Notes: generated from the sequence alone by a model not told the origin. A DNA stretch of 64,000 nucleotides from CAZXFH01 sp964640055 (GCA_964640055.1 CAZXFH010000003.1:52632-116631), one strand, 5' to 3'; positions 52,913 through 62,724 are shown, counted from the stretch's first letter. Program-made: numbers and translations.

Positions 52913-54325
52913 ATGTCATATCCGGTCAAGAAAAAACAGGAAATAACGCTGACCATCGCGGACCTGGCTTTTGGTGGTAAAGGCCTCGCCCGTTATCAGG
53001 AGTATGTCATTTTTGTAAAGGATGCCCTGCCCGGCCAAAGGGTCACAGTCCGTGTTCAGAAAACCAAACCCGGTTATGCGGAAGCCCGTCTTCTGGAGGT
53101 ATTGAGCGAGAGCCCCCAACAGATCAAACCACCCTGTCCCTATTTCGCACACTGCGGGGGGTGCCGGTTTCAGAATTTAGCATATGCTCAGCAACTGCAT
53201 TATTTAGCCAAACAGGTCAAAGATTTGTATCTGCGCCTGGGAGAAAAGGCACCCGGTGAGATCCAGCCTATTATCGGTGCGGAGGCGATTTACCGCTACC
53301 GCAATAAAATGGAATTTTCTTTTGCCCATCAACGCTGGCTGATCGATGGATTTGAAACTGAAAAGCCGACCGATTTTGCCCTGGGACTCAGAGCACCGGG
53401 TAACTTCTGGAAATCCATTGATCTGGATGACTGCCTGATCGCGCCCGGGGAAACCGGGCCTGTTCTTGCAGCTGTGCGGGACTTTGCCCTTGCTCAACAA
53501 TTGACGCCTTACAATCAGAAAGATCACAGCGGATTTTTGCGGCATCTGAAGCTCCGCAAAGGCCAGCATACGGATCAACTCATGATCGATATTGTCACCT
53601 ATCATGACCGACCAGAACAACTAAAAGCTTTGGTGCCGATTCTGCGAAAACGAGCTCCTAATCTAAGGTCTCTGGTGAACACCATTGCCCGCAACAAAGG
53701 GGGTACCACGCAGGGTGATCAGTGCAATCTGTTGTGGGGCAGGGATTATATTGAGGAGCGACTGCTGGATTTCAGGTTCCGTATCTCGCCGGCCTCTTTT
53801 TTCCAGACCAACAGCTTCATGGCTGAAAAACTGTATGCCGTGATCCGGCAGCTGGCTGCGCCGGACCGGAGCGAAACGGTCTGGGACCTGTATTGTGGTA
53901 CCGGCAGCATCGCGCTGGTCCTGGCGCCTCTGGCCAAAAAAGTGCTGGGCTTTGAGGTCGTACCTGCGGCAGTCCGGGACGCCCGCCAGAACGCCGCATT
54001 GAATAAAATTGATAATACCCGGTTCATGGTGGGTAATTTGGATAAACTATTTCGTCAGCAGCCCCGGCTATTGAAACAGCTGCCCCGACCGGAAGTAATG
54101 ATCATTGATCCGCCCCGGGCTGGCATGCATCCCAAATTGGTGCAGGATGTGCTGCAGATCAATCCGTCCCGCCTGGTGTATGTTTCCTGCAATCCGGCTA
54201 CCCAGGTGCGGGATATTACTCTCCTTACCCGGGAAAATAGGTATCAAATAAAACAGGTTCAGCCCGTGGATATGTTTCCCCATACCCCGCATATTGAAGT
54301 CGTCACTCTGCTGGAAAAGAGTTAG
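52913..54325 (+). CDS. rlmD: RlmD/RumA-like 23S rRNA uracil-C5 methyltransferase
   Basis: 470 aa from the ATG at 52913, preferred over a GTG at 52877 because the latter lies directly on a small hairpin (AACGGC...GCCGTT). A TRAM domain begins the protein (ITLTIADLAFGGKGLARYQEYVIFV). CPYFAHCGGCRFQNL is the cluster-binding Cys motif, followed by the methyltransferase motifs FFQTNSFMAEKL, LYCGTGSIALVLA, IDPPRAGMHPKLV and the nucleophile YVSCNPATQVRD. It methylates C5 of U1939 (RlmD), U747 (RlmC) or a tRNA; RlmD is the most common match. The 18-41 nt gap to the HD-GYP gene suggests co-transcription. Confidence 0.9.
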   Translation: MSYPVKKKQEITLTIADLAFGGKGLARYQEYVIFVKDALPGQRVTVRVQKTKPGYAEARLLEVLSESPQQIKPPCPYFAHCGGCRFQNLAYAQQLHYLAKQVKDLYLRLGEKAPGEIQPIIGAEAIYRYRNKMEFSFAHQRWLIDGFETEKPTDFALGLRAPGNFWKSIDLDDCLIAPGETGPVLAAVRDFALAQQLTPYNQKDHSGFLRHLKLRKGQHTDQLMIDIVTYHDRPEQLKALVPILRKRAPNLRSLVNTIARNKGGTTQGDQCNLLWGRDYIEERLLDFRFRISPASFFQTNSFMAEKLYAVIRQLAAPDRSETVWDLYCGTGSIALVLAPLAKKVLGFEVVPAAVRDARQNAALNKIDNTRFMVGNLDKLFRQQPRLLKQLPRPEVMIIDPPRAGMHPKLVQDVLQINPSRLVYVSCNPATQVRDITLLTRENRYQIKQVQPVDMFPHTPHIEVVTLLEKS

Positions 54326-54362
54326 GGGCAGCGGATGAATCGATCAAGAAGAGGGATTTTTC

Positions 54363-56153
54363 ATGAATGCTGAGGAGCAATACAAGCGGAATTTAATTGC
54401 CCAGTGGGCTTTTGACACCCGTCCCATTCTGGGGCGTTTTCATTTATGGCTGGAGGATGTGGACGAGGAATTCATCAGCGGGACAACAACTGGCGGACCG
54501 CTGGACAGCATCTCCTTTGTCAAGGCCGGGATGGAGCGGTTGTTTATCATGACTGCGGCTGTCACCGCCTTGGGGACCCGGCTGTTCGGGCGTTACGGGG
54601 ATGGTCGCAGCCAGGATAAACAGGGCTTGAATCAGGTCAAGAAAGAAGCCGATGCCATTTCCGCCTATGCCATGAGCGAAAGTTTGTGGTATCTGAGCCG
54701 GTCGTTACCTGAGAATCATGCGGTGGTTGTTTCCCTGGGGGAAGGCCTGATGCCTAAAGGCGGCGAGACCCCGGAAATGGGTTCCAATCCCTTGCTGGGT
54801 TTTGGCCGGGTTTATGCCCGTCCCCAGGTGGCTCGCTTCATCAGGGAACGCATTCACCGTTTGATCAATTCACCCTCCTATGGCTGGAAAGATTTCTACC
54901 GGGAGGTGAACGAGGCGCATTATACCATCTGGGGCGCGGCTGTAGACACCCTGGAAAACACCACCCGCTTTACCAAAGGAGCAGACTCCGGGCCCCTAAC
55001 AGTACTGCATATCTTTGATCAACCGCTTTGCTTCAGCCAGCCCTATGAAGGTTACATGGGCAATCTGATCATCCCTCAAGCAGTGGTTGACCGGGCGGCC
55101 CAGGACTCTTTACTGATTGATTTTTTCACACCCCGGGACAAAGTTTTGGATGCCATCCGGCGCACCTACCTGGATATTAAGCCGCAGAATATTCATGTCT
55201 GGACGCTGCAGGGCAAGAGTCGCGTCAAGCGACTGGCCAAACTGTGGCAGACCTGGCAAAAATTAGGCGTACATGTGATTGAGGCCGGCTGGCCCTTACC
55301 CGGTGGCGGTCAGGCCTTTACCGAATCCGGCACCTATGCGCCCTGTTATCGGGTGGGTGACTGGTATGATAAACAGGGTCAGCACCACTTATTGATCGAG
55401 GATGGTTATGCGGCCTCGGCTGAAGCCGTGCAGGCTGCTTCCCTGGCTCCCATTCTGGGGCTGAAAGTCTCCCTGGCCATCTTTTCCGCTAAGTTCGAGT
55501 TGAGCTATGAGCGCGAAGCCCAGTTGATGAAATTAGATCCTGGTCGCGATGATTTTGCAGACCGGCTCGAGGAGCTGTTTGACGAGTCCCTGGACAAAGA
55601 AAAGATCGATTATTATCGTCATAATATCACCCAGGCCAAAGCCGCGGGTTTACCGTTGCAAGCCCGCACAGTTACCATCCGGGATTTTCTGCCGGAAAAG
55701 CAATGGCATATACTGGCCCTGTCCGGCTATATGCTGCCGGATCCTTATAGCGGTGCGGAGGGCGTTCGCAAATTAGCTGACAATATCTATGAAGTAACCG
55801 TCCGGCTGGCCACCAAGCAGGGGCAGAAACAGGTCAAACTGGCGCTGCGGTTGATGGAAACCTTTCGCGAAAGCCAGCGGGTTTTCAATCCTTTGCTCGA
55901 CCGTTTTATGCAGGGGGAGGACTATACCAAACGACCGGTGAAGATCTCTGATTCCGGCCGCATTCGGAATGAATTGCAAACCTTATGCTCGGAAGCCCTG
56001 GAGTATGTCAATACCGACCAGATCCGGGTCCATTTTAATAAAATACCGCCTGAGGTCATCAGACTGGAGAATCAGGCCCAATTAAAGCAGATTCTGCTTT
56101 GGTATCAGCAGAACCACCCGATCTGGTTTAAATGGCTGGAGATAGTGGATTAG
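54363..56153 (+). CDS. 596-aa protein of unknown function
   Basis: No domain is recognised. Soluble, with no signal peptide or membrane helix. The N-terminal third (about 10-200) is helical and includes an enzyme-like segment YLSRSLPENHAVVVSLGEGL. The middle (about 215-370) contains alternating strands and helices: VLHIFDQPLCFSQPYEGY, DSLLIDFFTPRDKVLDAI, WQKLGVHVIEAGWPLPGG, ending with LLIEDGYAASAEAVQAASLA, suggesting an alpha/beta fold. The C-terminal third is helical and charged. A plausible SD-containing leader precedes the ATG (AAGAGGGATTTTTC). It follows the RlmD-like gene by 37 nt, so may be co-transcribed. Confidence 0.8.
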   Translation: MNAEEQYKRNLIAQWAFDTRPILGRFHLWLEDVDEEFISGTTTGGPLDSISFVKAGMERLFIMTAAVTALGTRLFGRYGDGRSQDKQGLNQVKKEADAISAYAMSESLWYLSRSLPENHAVVVSLGEGLMPKGGETPEMGSNPLLGFGRVYARPQVARFIRERIHRLINSPSYGWKDFYREVNEAHYTIWGAAVDTLENTTRFTKGADSGPLTVLHIFDQPLCFSQPYEGYMGNLIIPQAVVDRAAQDSLLIDFFTPRDKVLDAIRRTYLDIKPQNIHVWTLQGKSRVKRLAKLWQTWQKLGVHVIEAGWPLPGGGQAFTESGTYAPCYRVGDWYDKQGQHHLLIEDGYAASAEAVQAASLAPILGLKVSLAIFSAKFELSYEREAQLMKLDPGRDDFADRLEELFDESLDKEKIDYYRHNITQAKAAGLPLQARTVTIRDFLPEKQWHILALSGYMLPDPYSGAEGVRKLADNIYEVTVRLATKQGQKQVKLALRLMETFRESQRVFNPLLDRFMQGEDYTKRPVKISDSGRIRNELQTLCSEALEYVNTDQIRVHFNKIPPEVIRLENQAQLKQILLWYQQNHPIWFKWLEIVD

Positions 56154-56170
56154 GTTTTAATCTGGCGGTC

Positions 56171-56665
56171 TTATTTTTTTTCCGGTGGCGATGAAATGGA
56201 TGCGGAGTTCCGGTTCTGCTGCAGGTGGCGTACCAGAATCAGCACACCGATGATGATCAGAATCAGGGGCCAGATATAGGTCACAGCTTTGCTGCCTTCC
56301 GACAGGCCGGCAAAGAGCAGAATAATTCCCGGTACCAGGGGCCACCAGTGGGATTTTTCCTCCAGGAAATGGCCCAGAATATAGATGGCGATGAAGCCCA
56401 GCCCCAGGCCCACGGCATCGGTGTCACCCAGCCAGGTCAGGGATTCTTCCACCACATTGCCCAGCCCCAGACCCAGTAAGAGACAGGCCGGGATCAGCCA
56501 GCCATATTTGCGCTGGATAAAGTAGATGACTAAAAAAACCACACCGATGATCAGTAAAACAAAACTTTCCTGATACTGATTGGCCAGTTGCAGCAAAAGA
56601 AACAGCACGCCAATTACCACTAACGTCACGCCCACAATGAAGTTTTTGTTCTGCTTGAATTTCAT
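56171..56665 (-). CDS. Small polytopic membrane protein (LiaF/DUF5668-like layout)
   Basis: 164 aa from the ATG at 56665, which has GGGGGA 7 nt upstream; an earlier in-frame start at 56695 has none. Six hydrophobic segments are visible (FIVGVTLVVIGVLFLLLQL, FVLLIIGVVFLVIYFI, YGWLIPACLLLGLGLG, AVGLGLGFIAIYILGHF, WWPLVPGIILLFAGL, IWPLILIIIGVLILV). Such G/V-rich pairs are typical of DUF5668/LiaF-type transmembrane proteins. There is no catalytic motif. It converges on the 596-aa gene, ending 17 nt from it. Confidence 0.75.
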   Translation of the reverse strand: MKFKQNKNFIVGVTLVVIGVLFLLLQLANQYQESFVLLIIGVVFLVIYFIQRKYGWLIPACLLLGLGLGNVVEESLTWLGDTDAVGLGLGFIAIYILGHFLEEKSHWWPLVPGIILLFAGLSEGSKAVTYIWPLILIIIGVLILVRHLQQNRNSASISSPPEKK

Positions 56666-57058
56666 CGCTTTTCCCCCTATGCTTAATGTTAGCATTATTT
56701 AACATATATTATGACATAATGCAAATAAAAATATGGTGAACTTTAAAGAGTCATAAGGGATAGGGTAAAGAATAAACCGCAGAGCATGGTAGCCAGCACA
56801 GAATTAATGATATCAGACACAGAAGAACGCAGAATTATTATGAATACAATCTTTTGGGGGGGGATTCTTAGGGACAGTGAAATATCATGCCAAAAAGGTA
56901 TGGAGCAGAGGGGTGTGAAACCGATGGAGACTCTGGGAATATGAGACCAGGAGACCAGGGAAATATTTAATTGTTCTATTGGGGTTGAATTTAGGTTTTC
57001 GCAGGGGTTGCGGTTGCGGGCGATTCATTCCGACATAATCAATTCTATGTTTGATTAA

Positions 57059-57078
57059 CCCCCAACTTCAGTTGGGGG
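57059..57078. repeat. Perfect hairpin, REP-like palindrome
   Basis: CCCCCAAC (57059-57066), loop TTCA, GTTGGGGG (57071-57078): 8 bp with no mismatch. No T-tract follows, so it is not a normal terminator. Its look, GC stem with a 4-nt loop next to an A/G-rich flank, resembles repetitive extragenic palindromes. Confidence 0.55.
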
Positions 57079-57103
57079 AGAGAGGAAAGCCTAGATATCT
57101 CAA

Positions 57104-57121
57104 AACGGTTTCAACGGTTTC
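57104..57121. repeat. Tandem 9-bp direct repeat
   Basis: AACGGTTTC occurs twice without spacer at 57104-57112 and 57113-57121, 26 nt from the palindrome. It may be part of the same repeated element. Confidence 0.45.
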
Positions 57122-57376
57122 CAGCAGGAGAAGAAAATCTTGCCGTCCAACTCCTTGACCAGGCAAACTGCAGCGCAGTGTAAACAAAAGTGGGTGGAGA
57201 CTATGGAATGTGCAGAGATTGGATGGGGAGCGTGATCTGTGTGATTGGCCGGCGAACAACCATGAGTATATTTCTTCCATCATCTTCGCGATGATTCCCG
57301 CTTAAAAGAGACCCGCGGGCATGAGTGTCGAGATTCCTTTTGAATGGGGGTATAATGCAGAGCTTTACTTATACTT

Positions 57377-60300
57377 TCATTTGAATAACAATACCTTAAT
57401 CGTCGCATTATATTTTTTACTGGTTAACTGAATTAAATACACACCACTTGCCACTGGATCATTGGCTTGATTGACACCATTCCAAACAATCTGATGATAG
57501 CCAGGCCTATACATTGTCTCCTGCTGCCATATTTCTCTTCCCAACATGTCATATACAGCAATTTTTACCTTAGCAGCTTCTGGCAAATTAAAACGAATCG
57601 TTGTGGATGGATTAAATGGATTGGGATAAGCTGGATGCAGGGCAAATTCCATAGGTATGTCAATTATCTCTTTATCTGGGGCTTGCACATTAAAGAGCTC
57701 TTGAATCAAATGAGCTTGCTCTGATTCAGGATAATCACTTAAAATTTTGGCAAAATTTTCCTCTGCCAGTACTTTTGCTGGTTTACTTAAATTAGCTGTA
57801 CTGTCCATATCCTGATAAATCATAGCCTGTTTAAAGAGAAGAGCAGATATTTCCTGATCATAATCACCCACAGAATTATATTTATCCAGTAATTCGGCAG
57901 CTCTGGCTAAGGCTTCTTCAAATTCTCTATTTTTAGCCCAAACACTGACACTGCGATCTAAGGCAGCCAGTCCTACACATTGCTCAGGATATTTATCATA
58001 TATATCATCTAAATTTTCTATAAATCCTGCTCTGTCATCTAATTTATGATATAACCGTGCCAGACGAATTATTGCCTTTTTACAACGAGGATCATTCGGC
58101 ACTTCGCTTGCAATCTCATTCAGTACATTGATGGCAGCTGTATAATTACTATCTACCTTTTCCAACTTATAAGCTTGAAAAAATAATTCATCAATATAGT
58201 CTGGTTGATCAATATTGCTGGCTTTAGGAAGACCATAACCCAAATCTTCAGCAGTTGGATCTGTTTCAACATCTGATGTTACATTCATGTCTTCCCACCA
58301 ATTTACCTGTGCATAAATATCATAGCTATTATCATTCCTTACATCGTAATTACCAGAGCCATGGTCAAAATAATTAAAACCACCAAATATTTCTGTTCCA
58401 GTGAATAATTTAGTCCCCAAATCTGCATATGAACCTTGATAAATATTAACTCCATGACGGCCATTGTCTTCAATTGAATTGTTTAATTCAACATGGTAAG
58501 GGTCATATACTGTAGACAGATCTGGATCACCACCTCCTGATACCATAATACCATCATAATTACTTGTATTTTCTATGGTATTCTTATTTACTTCCCCAGA
58601 TGAACCATTAAAATACAGAGCATAAGAGCTGTTGTTATTATAATGACAATGATTAATATCTAATCCAGAACTAGACCAGTTGTAAGTGCCATAGGTGTTA
58701 TCTATGAAATCACAATTATAAATAGTAGTATTATCTGAGTTGTATGGATATACACCCACAAAATTCTTTTCAAAATGGGAATTCTTTATATAGTGATTTG
58801 AACTGTTTCTCGGATGAAATCCAAGATAAGATCCATACATTTCAACATAATCTAAGAGATAATGGCCACTACTCTCAATTGTAATCTCATCCCAAAAAGA
58901 TTTATTATTATTTGAAGGATCAGAACGTGTAAAAATTATATGAGCACTGGATAAACCATCTGCAGTTAAAGTACCATAGACCTTCATTCCCCTGCCCTGA
59001 TTAAACATTATTTTAGAGCCAGGATCAATAGTCAACTCAACTCCTGAAGATACAGTCACATCGCCAGTAATTGTCATTCCTCCATACCAGGTTTCGTCAG
59101 AGTTAATTGTACCTGATTTGTCAAGTTGGGGAAAATAATGTGCACCAATGTCTGGTATTGTTCCATCTGGATCGTATTCCGGTAAATATTGGCAACTAAA
59201 ATAATCCGCTCCTGTGTCCACACAAGGACTGTTAAAAGCTATTCTAAAATCACCGGTATCAGGATCTATTAGTAATGGATCATCTGTTATAACGTCATTT
59301 CCCATATTTGAAGTAGATGTGTTATATCCGATATTACAACCGACATCAATACCATAATAATCATTTATAGAACAATATGAAGAATGAAATATATTATTAT
59401 ATAATTCTATATCAATATCTCCGTAATCACCGCCACCAACTATATGGAGATAAATATCATTATCATCATAAAATACATTGTTACAGATAAATATATCCAA
59501 ATTAGAATTGTAACTTGATAGATCGTCTTGTGGAAATCCCCAGATAGCGTAGTCACAATCCCCAGTGAAAATACAATTGGAAATAATTATTGAAGATGTC
59601 TGATCATCCTCAGCCAGACCATCCGAGAATGACACATGGACATCATTATCCGCAAAAACCACACTGTCAATTTCGATGGAATTATCAACAACGCGGTCAA
59701 TAAAAATACCAACATTCGTATTTTCAAAGTTGACATTATTCAATTCCGCCGAAATATCATCACCATCAAAATAAACACCACATTTCACATCTTCAATATT
59801 CACATGTTTCAAATCTAATTCAGCCTGTGATGATCCAACAATGATCAATGTATCAGCCGGATTGAACTGAAGCCAATCGTAACTGGCGGCCTTGCCGGTA
59901 CCTGTCAGACTGATTGGATTTGCTGCAGTTCCCAGAGCAGAAATAGCCCCAACAACGTTTATTGTAAATCCCGAAGCAAAACTGATATTCGCCCCGGCGG
60001 GTATTGAGAGGGTTTCTCCGGATTGGATGGTAGCAAAATGATCAGTCTGATTGTTAACTTGTTGAGATACTGGTGATAGTGTAACTATTGAACCGCTAAA
60101 CGTGACATAGCATTTTGCTTCATCGCCGGAACCGATCTGGGCTTTGTTGTTATCGGAACTCTGCCATCCGGTTACTTCATAGATACCGGATGAAGTCGCA
60201 TAGATTCGGTCTTCTGTATAACTGACATAATACCCACCGGCATCATACCCCAGAGTCCCGTCAGTCACCGAAATACCTGTATAGTATTCAGCACTAACTG

Positions 60301-61552
60301 TATTTGTATCTTTGAAACATACCTTTGTCTCGGGAGACGTAGAGGACTGAAACGTGGTATTGCCGATTGTAGACCATTGATGAAACACACTGTAACTGCC
60401 AGAGCCACCGGTATAGGCAGAGGCTTTGATAAGGTAGCTGGGTTTGTCCGGATCGAATTGATTATTTTGATCAAAAAACAGGTCATACTCAGTGGTGGTT
60501 TGATAGGGATTATCCTGTTCACCGGTAGAGGGATTAACATACCAGGGATCTTTGATATAGAGTGTTCCCGTGGTACTTTGCAGATTAACCGGGTAGATAT
60601 CTTTGAAAAATGCCGTAATTTCCGACGCCGAACTCATCTCGTAATTTTCACGGATCAGTTTATAATCTGCTTCGACATAATCCCAATCGTGATGTTGATA
60701 GGTATCGTTGCCACTCTGAAATACCTGTTCGTGGGTTTCGACATTATAAATATCATCCACGAATGCAGATACCTTTTCACCGGATGGTACAGTGAAATCA
60801 TATTTGTTCATCGTCAGATGATTTACCGACAGGGAATCACCCAGCAGCGCCGATGTGCCGGAATACCGGTTTGCCAGCGTCACCTCGTTGTAATAAACCG
60901 TTAATTTTACAGACCCATCACCAAGATATTTGTTGTTGATGGAATCGGGATCCAGATCATACCCAAAGTACAGGTCTTTGCCATCCCGTATGGCATCACG
61001 AACCAACTGGGTTAGTTCATGGTCTCCACCGAGTATAATACTATCCGTAACACTGGGATTATATACGCTGGTATTGTAATTTTCGTTCAGAGGCATACAG
61101 ATATATTTCTCCCAGGAACGAATGGTATCATACTTTGCTTCGTTACTAAGATAATCATAATATTCACTTGGAACAGCTTTTGCCCGGATAAACAAGGAAT
61201 CGTCCCGGAAACCTGTGGAATCCTCATTCCAATAATTACTTTCTATGTTTTTGTTTGCTTCCCAGGTAATCTTAATCTTGATGCTATCCACAGCAAGTTC
61301 CGAACTGTTAAAAAACCAACAAGAATAACCAACCATCCTGGTATTATCATATTCATCTTCGGGAAATCCATCATCCCGTCCGGCATATATAAAGTAAGGA
61401 TTTTCATCATATACAGTCTGCTCAAGATGGGTATCATAGGCTTTTACAATAAATCTCTGATGGTTTGGGTTAAATGTTTCATCTTCTATCGTAGCTGATA
61501 GTTGATTTACTGCTAAAACGAGAAAAAGTGTGATTGCTATTATAGTTTTCAT
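57377..61552 (-). CDS. Giant secreted beta-helix protein with type IX sorting domain
   Basis: 1391 aa. Signal peptide MKTIIAITLFLVLAVNQLSA (1-20). The N-terminal region (about 25-450) is beta-rich, probably a carbohydrate/adhesion-type module. From about 455 to 1080 the sequence has features of a right-handed parallel beta-helix (repeated short strands, SGVELTIDPGSKIMFNQGRG, N/D/S/Y-rich turns such as HYNNNSSYALYFNGSSGEVN). A TPR-like helical stretch (about 1115-1290: VDSNYTAAINVLNEI...YPEQCVGL...LDKYNSV) precedes the final domain. Residues about 1300-1391 form an FlgD/Por-type sorting domain: YPNPFNPSTTIRFNLPEAAK, VYDMLGREI, ASGVYLIQL. This domain is typical of type IX secretion cargo. It follows the lipoprotein gene by 12 nt. 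The gene is less GC-rich than the core region. Confidence 0.9.
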   Translation of the reverse strand: MKTIIAITLFLVLAVNQLSATIEDETFNPNHQRFIVKAYDTHLEQTVYDENPYFIYAGRDDGFPEDEYDNTRMVGYSCWFFNSSELAVDSIKIKITWEANKNIESNYWNEDSTGFRDDSLFIRAKAVPSEYYDYLSNEAKYDTIRSWEKYICMPLNENYNTSVYNPSVTDSIILGGDHELTQLVRDAIRDGKDLYFGYDLDPDSINNKYLGDGSVKLTVYYNEVTLANRYSGTSALLGDSLSVNHLTMNKYDFTVPSGEKVSAFVDDIYNVETHEQVFQSGNDTYQHHDWDYVEADYKLIRENYEMSSASEITAFFKDIYPVNLQSTTGTLYIKDPWYVNPSTGEQDNPYQTTTEYDLFFDQNNQFDPDKPSYLIKASAYTGGSGSYSVFHQWSTIGNTTFQSSTSPETKVCFKDTNTVSAEYYTGISVTDGTLGYDAGGYYVSYTEDRIYATSSGIYEVTGWQSSDNNKAQIGSGDEAKCYVTFSGSIVTLSPVSQQVNNQTDHFATIQSGETLSIPAGANISFASGFTINVVGAISALGTAANPISLTGTGKAASYDWLQFNPADTLIIVGSSQAELDLKHVNIEDVKCGVYFDGDDISAELNNVNFENTNVGIFIDRVVDNSIEIDSVVFADNDVHVSFSDGLAEDDQTSSIIISNCIFTGDCDYAIWGFPQDDLSSYNSNLDIFICNNVFYDDNDIYLHIVGGGDYGDIDIELYNNIFHSSYCSINDYYGIDVGCNIGYNTSTSNMGNDVITDDPLLIDPDTGDFRIAFNSPCVDTGADYFSCQYLPEYDPDGTIPDIGAHYFPQLDKSGTINSDETWYGGMTITGDVTVSSGVELTIDPGSKIMFNQGRGMKVYGTLTADGLSSAHIIFTRSDPSNNNKSFWDEITIESSGHYLLDYVEMYGSYLGFHPRNSSNHYIKNSHFEKNFVGVYPYNSDNTTIYNCDFIDNTYGTYNWSSSGLDINHCHYNNNSSYALYFNGSSGEVNKNTIENTSNYDGIMVSGGGDPDLSTVYDPYHVELNNSIEDNGRHGVNIYQGSYADLGTKLFTGTEIFGGFNYFDHGSGNYDVRNDNSYDIYAQVNWWEDMNVTSDVETDPTAEDLGYGLPKASNIDQPDYIDELFFQAYKLEKVDSNYTAAINVLNEIASEVPNDPRCKKAIIRLARLYHKLDDRAGFIENLDDIYDKYPEQCVGLAALDRSVSVWAKNREFEEALARAAELLDKYNSVGDYDQEISALLFKQAMIYQDMDSTANLSKPAKVLAEENFAKILSDYPESEQAHLIQELFNVQAPDKEIIDIPMEFALHPAYPNPFNPSTTIRFNLPEAAKVKIAVYDMLGREIWQQETMYRPGYHQIVWNGVNQANDPVASGVYLIQLTSKKYNATIKVLLFK

Positions 61553-61564
61553 TGTTCTTTCTCC

Positions 61565-62653
61565 TTAGTTGTCGATATGATGCCCCCGAATAACCAATGC
61601 ATGATTGCCACCTTGGTAATAACCAACAACAACGCAAATATCATCCTGATAGTCCATTGATTTGGTGATCATCTCACCTTTGGGATATTGAAGATACAGG
61701 GTATTATCTTTGAACCAGCTTTTACCGTTATAGTGAAAGAATTCGCCGTAAATACTGATCATCATAATATCGTTATAAGCGTTTCCCCGCATCTTCCGGA
61801 TGTCATTATGGTCAGTTCCTAACGTAACAGCCGATATTAGCCGGCCTTTACCTGTTTTCAGGGATTCCTTCCACAATCCGCCGACACAGGATATATACAA
61901 TGTATCGCCATAACTCCAGACCGAATAAAAGCGTCCGAAATTATTGGTGCATCCCTCTGGTAGATAATCTTCCGATAGGAATTTGGTTGTAAAGCTGTTA
62001 CCCGTGTATTCAAGAACGATACTCTGACTGCCGTTGCTGTGCCCGCAAGCCCATACTTCCGGCTCCTGCCGGCTGCTGTTCCCGTAAACATCCAGCAACC
62101 TTAACTCAGTTCCGGTGTTGAATTTGGTAAAATCTTGACCATCATAGTGGATAATAGTGCCTCTACCTCCAACAAAATATATATTTGAAGATGAAGTTCC
62201 CAAAACAGAATAGATAATTCCCGCGTCCAATCCCATATCATCTAGGTGGTATAATGTCCATTCATTGCCATCCCAATGCTGTGGATATGATGAGTTTGCC
62301 CAAATATCATTTTCGGAAAAATAACAAATACTATATAATGGTGGATCAGTCATACTTCCCATGTATTCCGTTTCAATATTGAAAATTGTCCATTTGTTGT
62401 CGTCCCACCTGGCGGCATTGAATCTTCCGCTGTCGGTTTTGATGTCACCGACGGCAAGAATCGTGTTTTCGTCAATGACAGCGACATCCATTAATATACT
62501 TGGATATTCCCCCAGCGTGTCAATCTCCCAGACGAAATCATGGCTGGTGGTATCGGGATCAGTTGGTTTTACAAGATCATTAGGGCACTGCCAGAGTAGC
62601 GTAGAAGCTGTGATTATTACGATAAGGCTTGTTATTGGTATTTTCGAGGGCAT
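61565..62653 (-). CDS. Putative lipoprotein with propeller-like W-D-x-x-W repeats
   Basis: 362 aa. A signal sequence ends at TLLWQC (Cys23); -1 is Gln, which is unusual. The body has at least five related units around a Y/W-D/N-G/N-x-x-W/F motif: ARWDDNKWTIFN, PQHWDGNEWTLYHL, IIHYDGQDFTKFN, LEYTGNSFTTKF, FFHYNGKSWFKDN, interspersed with VxxxxENTILAVGD-like and SSNIYFVGG-like strands. That resembles a beta-propeller. It is likely extracytoplasmic and adjacent, co-oriented and 12 nt from the giant T9SS cargo gene, suggesting a functional pair (inference). Not recognised as a known enzyme. Confidence 0.75.
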   Translation of the reverse strand: MPSKIPITSLIVIITASTLLWQCPNDLVKPTDPDTTSHDFVWEIDTLGEYPSILMDVAVIDENTILAVGDIKTDSGRFNAARWDDNKWTIFNIETEYMGSMTDPPLYSICYFSENDIWANSSYPQHWDGNEWTLYHLDDMGLDAGIIYSVLGTSSSNIYFVGGRGTIIHYDGQDFTKFNTGTELRLLDVYGNSSRQEPEVWACGHSNGSQSIVLEYTGNSFTTKFLSEDYLPEGCTNNFGRFYSVWSYGDTLYISCVGGLWKESLKTGKGRLISAVTLGTDHNDIRKMRGNAYNDIMMISIYGEFFHYNGKSWFKDNTLYLQYPKGEMITKSMDYQDDICVVVGYYQGGNHALVIRGHHIDN

Positions 62654-62679
62654 CGTGTTTCCTTTTTTTATTCCTCATT

Positions 62680-62719
62680 ACAGTTGATATTACATTACAT
62701 TTCTAGTAATTTCAACTGT
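62680..62719. repeat. Imperfect inverted repeat, stem 1 of a three-hairpin cluster
   Basis: ACAGTTGA (62680-62687) pairs with TCAACTGT (62712-62719), and further in ATTAC pairs with GTAAT past a T-T mismatch, leaving a 12-nt loop. Located 27 nt upstream of the propeller lipoprotein gene start. Confidence 0.55.
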
Positions 62720-62724
62720 CCTGT

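Larger units (their letters stand above)
56666..57376. other. Gene-poor interval with repeat-like character
   Basis: 711 bp between the small membrane protein gene and the giant secreted protein gene. No gene with a supported start is seen. It contains a perfect palindrome (57059-57078) and a direct repeat (57104-57121). A reverse-strand open frame at 57068-57283 is not supported as a protein. Short duplications such as GAGACCAG twice near 56943 give it the look of a decayed or dispersed element. Confidence 0.5.

Noticed and set aside
57068..57283. Reverse-strand open frame of 71 codons in the gene-poor interval
   Set aside because: It ends inside a perfect palindrome, has no ribosome site, and reads like translated repeat sequence rather than protein.
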